NCBI GenBank assembly: GCA_035556135.1
Contig: DATMFO010000005.1
Span: 62,001-126,000, forward strand
From: ZC4RG30 sp035556135
GTDB lineage: Bacteria > Pseudomonadota > Gammaproteobacteria > Steroidobacterales > Steroidobacteraceae
DNA: 64,000 bases
Reading direction: 5' to 3'
Part shown: positions 61,139 to 64,000 of the stretch, piece by piece
How positions within the stretch are numbered: position 1 is the first letter of the stretch
How the letters are laid out: every line of letters begins with the position of its first letter
Made by a program: the position numbers and the translations under genes
The notes under the pieces: generated by a model
Database searches by the model: none
Told to the model about the DNA's origin: nothing
Seen by the model: the letters and a program-made list of their open reading frames with translations, nothing else

Positions 61139-62548
61139 ATGAAGAAGTCGCGACGCCCGGTCGCCGCGGCACGCGGCAAGGTGCGTGCCGGCACCCAGCA
61201 TTCCGCGACGGTCGCCTCGCGCGCGGCCAGCCTGAAGGCGGGCAACAGCGAGTTCGCGCGCCGGCGCCGGCTGCTGGCGCGCATCATGGGCAAGGGTTCC
61301 ATCGCCATCCTGCCGGCTGCGCCCGAGCGCATCCGCAACAACGACGTGGGCTATCCCTACCGGCAGGACAGTGACTTCTTCTATCTCACCGGATTTGCCG
61401 AGCCGGAGGCCGTGGCCGTGCTGGTGCCGGGGCGTGAGGCGGCCGAATACATCCTCTTCGTGCGTGACAAGGATCCGCTGAAGGAAACTTGGGAGGGGCG
61501 GCGTGCCGGTCCCGGGGGTGCGGTGGAACGCTTTGCCGCCGACGATGCCTTCCCCATCTCCGACCTGGACGAGATCCTGCCGGGACTGATGGAGAACCGC
61601 GAGCGCGTGTACTACGCCATGGGCACGCACCCGGAGTTCGACCAGAAAGTGCTGGGCTGGCTGCAGACGCTGCGCGGACTGGCCCGCCACGGCAAGCATC
61701 CGCCGCTGGAGATGGTCGCGCTGGACCATGTGCTGCACGACATGCGCCTCTACAAGAGCCGCGTGGAGCTGGGGCTGATGCGCGAGTCCGGGCGCATCGC
61801 CGCGGCGGCGCAGGTGCGGGCCATGAACCACACGCTGCCGGGGCGCTACGAATACGAGATCGCGGCGGAGATCCTGCACGAGTACGGACGCCACAACGCC
61901 ACCTGGTCCTACGAGCCCATCGTGGGTGGTGGCGCCAACTCCTGCATCCTGCACTACCGCGAGAATGACGCGCGGCTGGAAGAGGGCGACCTGCTGCTGG
62001 TGGATGCCGGCTGCGAATACCAGTACTACGCCTCGGACATCACCCGCACCTGGCCGGTGAGCGGGGAGTTCACGCCCGCACAGCAGGAGATCTACGAGAT
62101 CGTGCTGGCGGCGCAGCACGCGGCCTTCGCCGCCACGAAGCCCGGCAACCACTGGAACCAGGCGCATGAGGCCGCGGTCCAGGTGATCACGCACGGGCTG
62201 GTGTCGGTGGGGCTGCTGAAGGGGCGGGTGCCGAAGCTGATCAAGGATGGCGCCTACCGCAAGTTCTTCATGCACCGCACCGGCCACTGGCTGGGCATGG
62301 ACGTGCACGACGTCGGCGACTACAAGGTGGGCGAGGAGTGGCGGGTGCTGGAGCCGGGCATGGTGATGACGGTGGAGCCGGGCATCTACATCCCCGCCGG
62401 CACGCGCGGCGTGCCGAAGCGCTACTGGAACTGCGGCATCCGCATCGAGGATGACGTGGTGGTGACGGCGGGCGGCTGCGAGGTGCTCACCAGCGGCGTG
62501 CCCAGCGCGCCGCGCGAGGTCGAGGCCGCTGTGGCGGCGCGGTCCTGA
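61139..62548 (+). CDS. pepP: Xaa-Pro aminopeptidase
   Basis: Manganese-dependent aminopeptidase P releasing residues N-terminal to proline. The core begins at EFARRRRLLARIMG near residue 40 and has metal ligands in LLLVDAGCEYQYYASDITRTWP, the HRTGHWLGMDVHD histidine and EPGIYI and GIRIEDD glutamates. About 38 basic residues precede the usual start. ATG 61139 is used; TTG 61133 overlapping the ygfB stop is possible. Length 469 versus about 440 usually. Confidence 0.94.
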   Translation: MKKSRRPVAAARGKVRAGTQHSATVASRAASLKAGNSEFARRRRLLARIMGKGSIAILPAAPERIRNNDVGYPYRQDSDFFYLTGFAEPEAVAVLVPGREAAEYILFVRDKDPLKETWEGRRAGPGGAVERFAADDAFPISDLDEILPGLMENRERVYYAMGTHPEFDQKVLGWLQTLRGLARHGKHPPLEMVALDHVLHDMRLYKSRVELGLMRESGRIAAAAQVRAMNHTLPGRYEYEIAAEILHEYGRHNATWSYEPIVGGGANSCILHYRENDARLEEGDLLLVDAGCEYQYYASDITRTWPVSGEFTPAQQEIYEIVLAAQHAAFAATKPGNHWNQAHEAAVQVITHGLVSVGLLKGRVPKLIKDGAYRKFFMHRTGHWLGMDVHDVGDYKVGEEWRVLEPGMVMTVEPGIYIPAGTRGVPKRYWNCGIRIEDDVVVTAGGCEVLTSGVPSAPREVEAAVAARS

Positions 62549-62569
62549 CGGACGCTGCGCAAGGTCGCC

Positions 62570-63847
62570 ATGGAAACTGCGACAGCGCCTGACGACCGCT
62601 CCGCGTTCGACATCGCCATCGTAGGCGGCGGGCTGGCCGGCGCCAGCCTGGCGGCCGCGCTGCGCGAGCTGCCTTTCTCCATCGCCCTGGTCGAGGCCTT
62701 TGCGCCGGACAGCGCCGCGCAGCCCAGCTTCGACGAGCGCACCACGGCCCTGGGCAATGCCAGCCGGCGCATCTTCGAGGCATTGGGCGTGTGGCCACGG
62801 CTTGCGGCGGAGGCGGCGCCCATCGCCGCCATCCACGTCTCTGACGCCGGTCGTTATGGATTCGCGCGGCTGGATGCCGCATCCCTTGGACAGCAGGCAC
62901 TGGGCTACGTCGTGCCCAATCGCGTGCTGGGCCGCGAGCTGTGGGGGATGCTGCGCACGGCGCCACGCATTGCGGCCTTCATGCCGGCACGCGTCACGGC
63001 GCTGCAGGTGCAAGAGGACGCCGCGCTGATCGCGCTGGAGCAGGGCGGGCAGTCCCGCTCACTGCGCGCGCGGCTGGTGGTGGCGGCCGATGGTGCGCAG
63101 TCGATGGTGCGGACGGTGGCGGGCCTTGCGGCCAGCGTCGACGACTACGCGCAGGTGGCCGTGGTGGCGGCGCTGCGCACCGACCAGCCCAATGACGGCG
63201 TGGCCTATGAGCGCTTCACCTCTGCCGGACCGATGGCCTTGCTGCCGCTGGCCGCGCTGCCGCACGTAGGGCGCACTGGCGCCTGCTGGCGCACGCTGGT
63301 GTGGGCCGCATCGCCGGAGCAGGCTGCCGCGCTGATGCAGCTTCCCGATGCGCAGTTCCTGGCGCGCTGGCAGGAGGCATTCGGCTGGCGTGCGGGCCGC
63401 GCGCTGCAGCTGGGATCGCGCGGGCGCTATCCACTGGCGCTCACGCAGAGCCAGGGCACCGTGGCGCCGCGCATCGTGCTGCTGGGCAATGCCGCGCAGT
63501 CCCTGCATCCGGTGGCCGGCCAGGGTTTCAATCTCGCCCTGCGCGACGTGGCCGAACTCGCGGAGGTGCTGGCCTGCGCCGGAGAGGGTGATCCGGGCGC
63601 GGCTGCGCTGCTGGCGGAATACGCCGCGCGTCGGCAGCAGGACCGCAGTGGCGTCATCGGCTTCACCGATGCCCTGGTGCGGGTGTTCGGCAATGCCCAT
63701 CCGGCAGTGGTGGCGGCGCGCGATGCCGGCCTGCTGCTCTTCGACCTGCTGCCCCCGGCCAAACGCGCGCTGGCGCGCGTGAGCCTGGGCTTCGGTGCGC
63801 GCAGTGCACGCCTGGCGCGCGGACTGCCGCTGCGGGAGATGCAATGA
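62570..63847 (+). CDS. ubiH: 2-octaprenyl-6-methoxyphenol hydroxylase
   Basis: FAD-dependent ring hydroxylase of ubiquinone synthesis, 425 residues. The FAD motif is IVGGGLAGASLAAAL near 17-31, followed by FDERTTALGNASRRI, VVAADGAQS and GNAAQSLHPVAGQGFNLALRD near 305. The usual GNAAH is GNAAQ here. It lies between pepP and a second paralogue, matching the ubiH-ubiI arrangement. Confidence 0.93.
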   Translation: METATAPDDRSAFDIAIVGGGLAGASLAAALRELPFSIALVEAFAPDSAAQPSFDERTTALGNASRRIFEALGVWPRLAAEAAPIAAIHVSDAGRYGFARLDAASLGQQALGYVVPNRVLGRELWGMLRTAPRIAAFMPARVTALQVQEDAALIALEQGGQSRSLRARLVVAADGAQSMVRTVAGLAASVDDYAQVAVVAALRTDQPNDGVAYERFTSAGPMALLPLAALPHVGRTGACWRTLVWAASPEQAAALMQLPDAQFLARWQEAFGWRAGRALQLGSRGRYPLALTQSQGTVAPRIVLLGNAAQSLHPVAGQGFNLALRDVAELAEVLACAGEGDPGAAALLAEYAARRQQDRSGVIGFTDALVRVFGNAHPAVVAARDAGLLLFDLLPPAKRALARVSLGFGARSARLARGLPLREMQ

Positions 63848-64000
63848 GCGGGCCGGCACAGGCGCAGCCCGCTGTTCCCCATCAGGTGGATGTCGCCATC
63901 GTGGGCGGCGGCATGGTGGGTACCACGCTGGCACTGCTGCTGGCGGGCGAGGCGCGCGTCCGTGCCGGGCGCATCGTCATCGTGGAGCCACGGCCGGTGT
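63844..64000 (+). CDS. FAD-dependent ubiquinone hydroxylase, 5' part only
   Basis: First 52 residues of a second UbiH/UbiI/VisC-family monooxygenase with the FAD fold VDVAIVGGGMVGTTLALLL. It overlaps ubiH by ATGA. Position suggests ubiI (2-octaprenylphenol hydroxylase), but the remainder lies outside the window. Confidence 0.85.
   Translation, partial: MSGPAQAQPAVPHQVDVAIVGGGMVGTTLALLLAGEARVRAGRIVIVEPRPV

Overview
The window is high-GC, densely packed bacterial chromosome with no sign of phage, insertion sequences or CRISPR. The core gene neighbourhoods are those of Gammaproteobacteria: TIGR02449-zapA-6S RNA-fau, ygfB-pepP-ubiH-ubiI-like, holA-nadD-rsfS-rlmH-maf-rng-nit-tldD, darP/pmbA, purE-purK, rplM-rpsI and a close homologue of enterobacterial CRP. 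The mixture of these with many lactonase-like hydrolases, TonB import and PQQ enzymes suggests an environmental, catabolically versatile lineage (Steroidobacter/Nevskia-like would fit; this is inference, the order is not proven).

Layout. 1-8477: an aminopeptidase/HIT pair facing a long housekeeping run on the plus strand (holA to tldD). 8478-34183: a catabolic island of about 26 kb holding acetoacetyl-CoA synthetase, two paralogous AraC-type regulators, a GntR/FCD regulator, four amidohydrolase-2/LigI-like hydrolases, a TonB receptor, two MFS carriers, SDR, aldehyde and iron-type alcohol dehydrogenases, a beta-keto acid cleavage enzyme (BKACE), a bicupin-like protein, an HpcH/HpaI aldolase, and two large exported proteins built from three SnoaL/NTF2-like domains each, one of them fused to an ABC-type solute-binding domain. 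34180-47300: housekeeping again (AAA/FHA ATPase, purK, purE, darP, pmbA, arfB, yihY, purC, djlA, an ABC-2 exporter, rpe, crp, coq7, rplM, rpsI, tRNA-Gln). 47304-55569: a smaller secreted oxidative set (cytochrome c/PQQ dehydrogenase, Tat-exported aldolase-like protein, CocE-type hydrolase) interrupted by glnS. 55635-64000: leuA with a possible attenuator, rpiA, a lysine-rich micro-ORF with its own promoter, an EVE protein, fau, 6S RNA, zapA, and the ubiquinone monooxygenases.

How the island may work (inference): TonB and MFS import an aromatic-type or lactone substrate; dehydrogenases oxidise it; LigI-like hydrolases open lactones; the HpaI aldolase releases a small oxoacid; BKACE consumes a beta-keto acid and acetyl-CoA to give acetoacetate, which acetoacetyl-CoA synthetase at the far end of the island can activate. 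A perfect 14-bp palindrome overlaps the -10 box of a TTGACA-N17-TATAGG promoter in front of the AraC/acetoacetyl-CoA synthetase unit, next to the GntR gene.

The most unusual items are the solute-binding/triple-SnoaL fusion with its relatives, the micro-ORF unit at 58.3-58.5 kb, the leuA leader, and a recurrent -10-like hexamer 6-10 nt before start codons that lack Shine-Dalgarno sequences, suggesting widespread leaderless transcripts.
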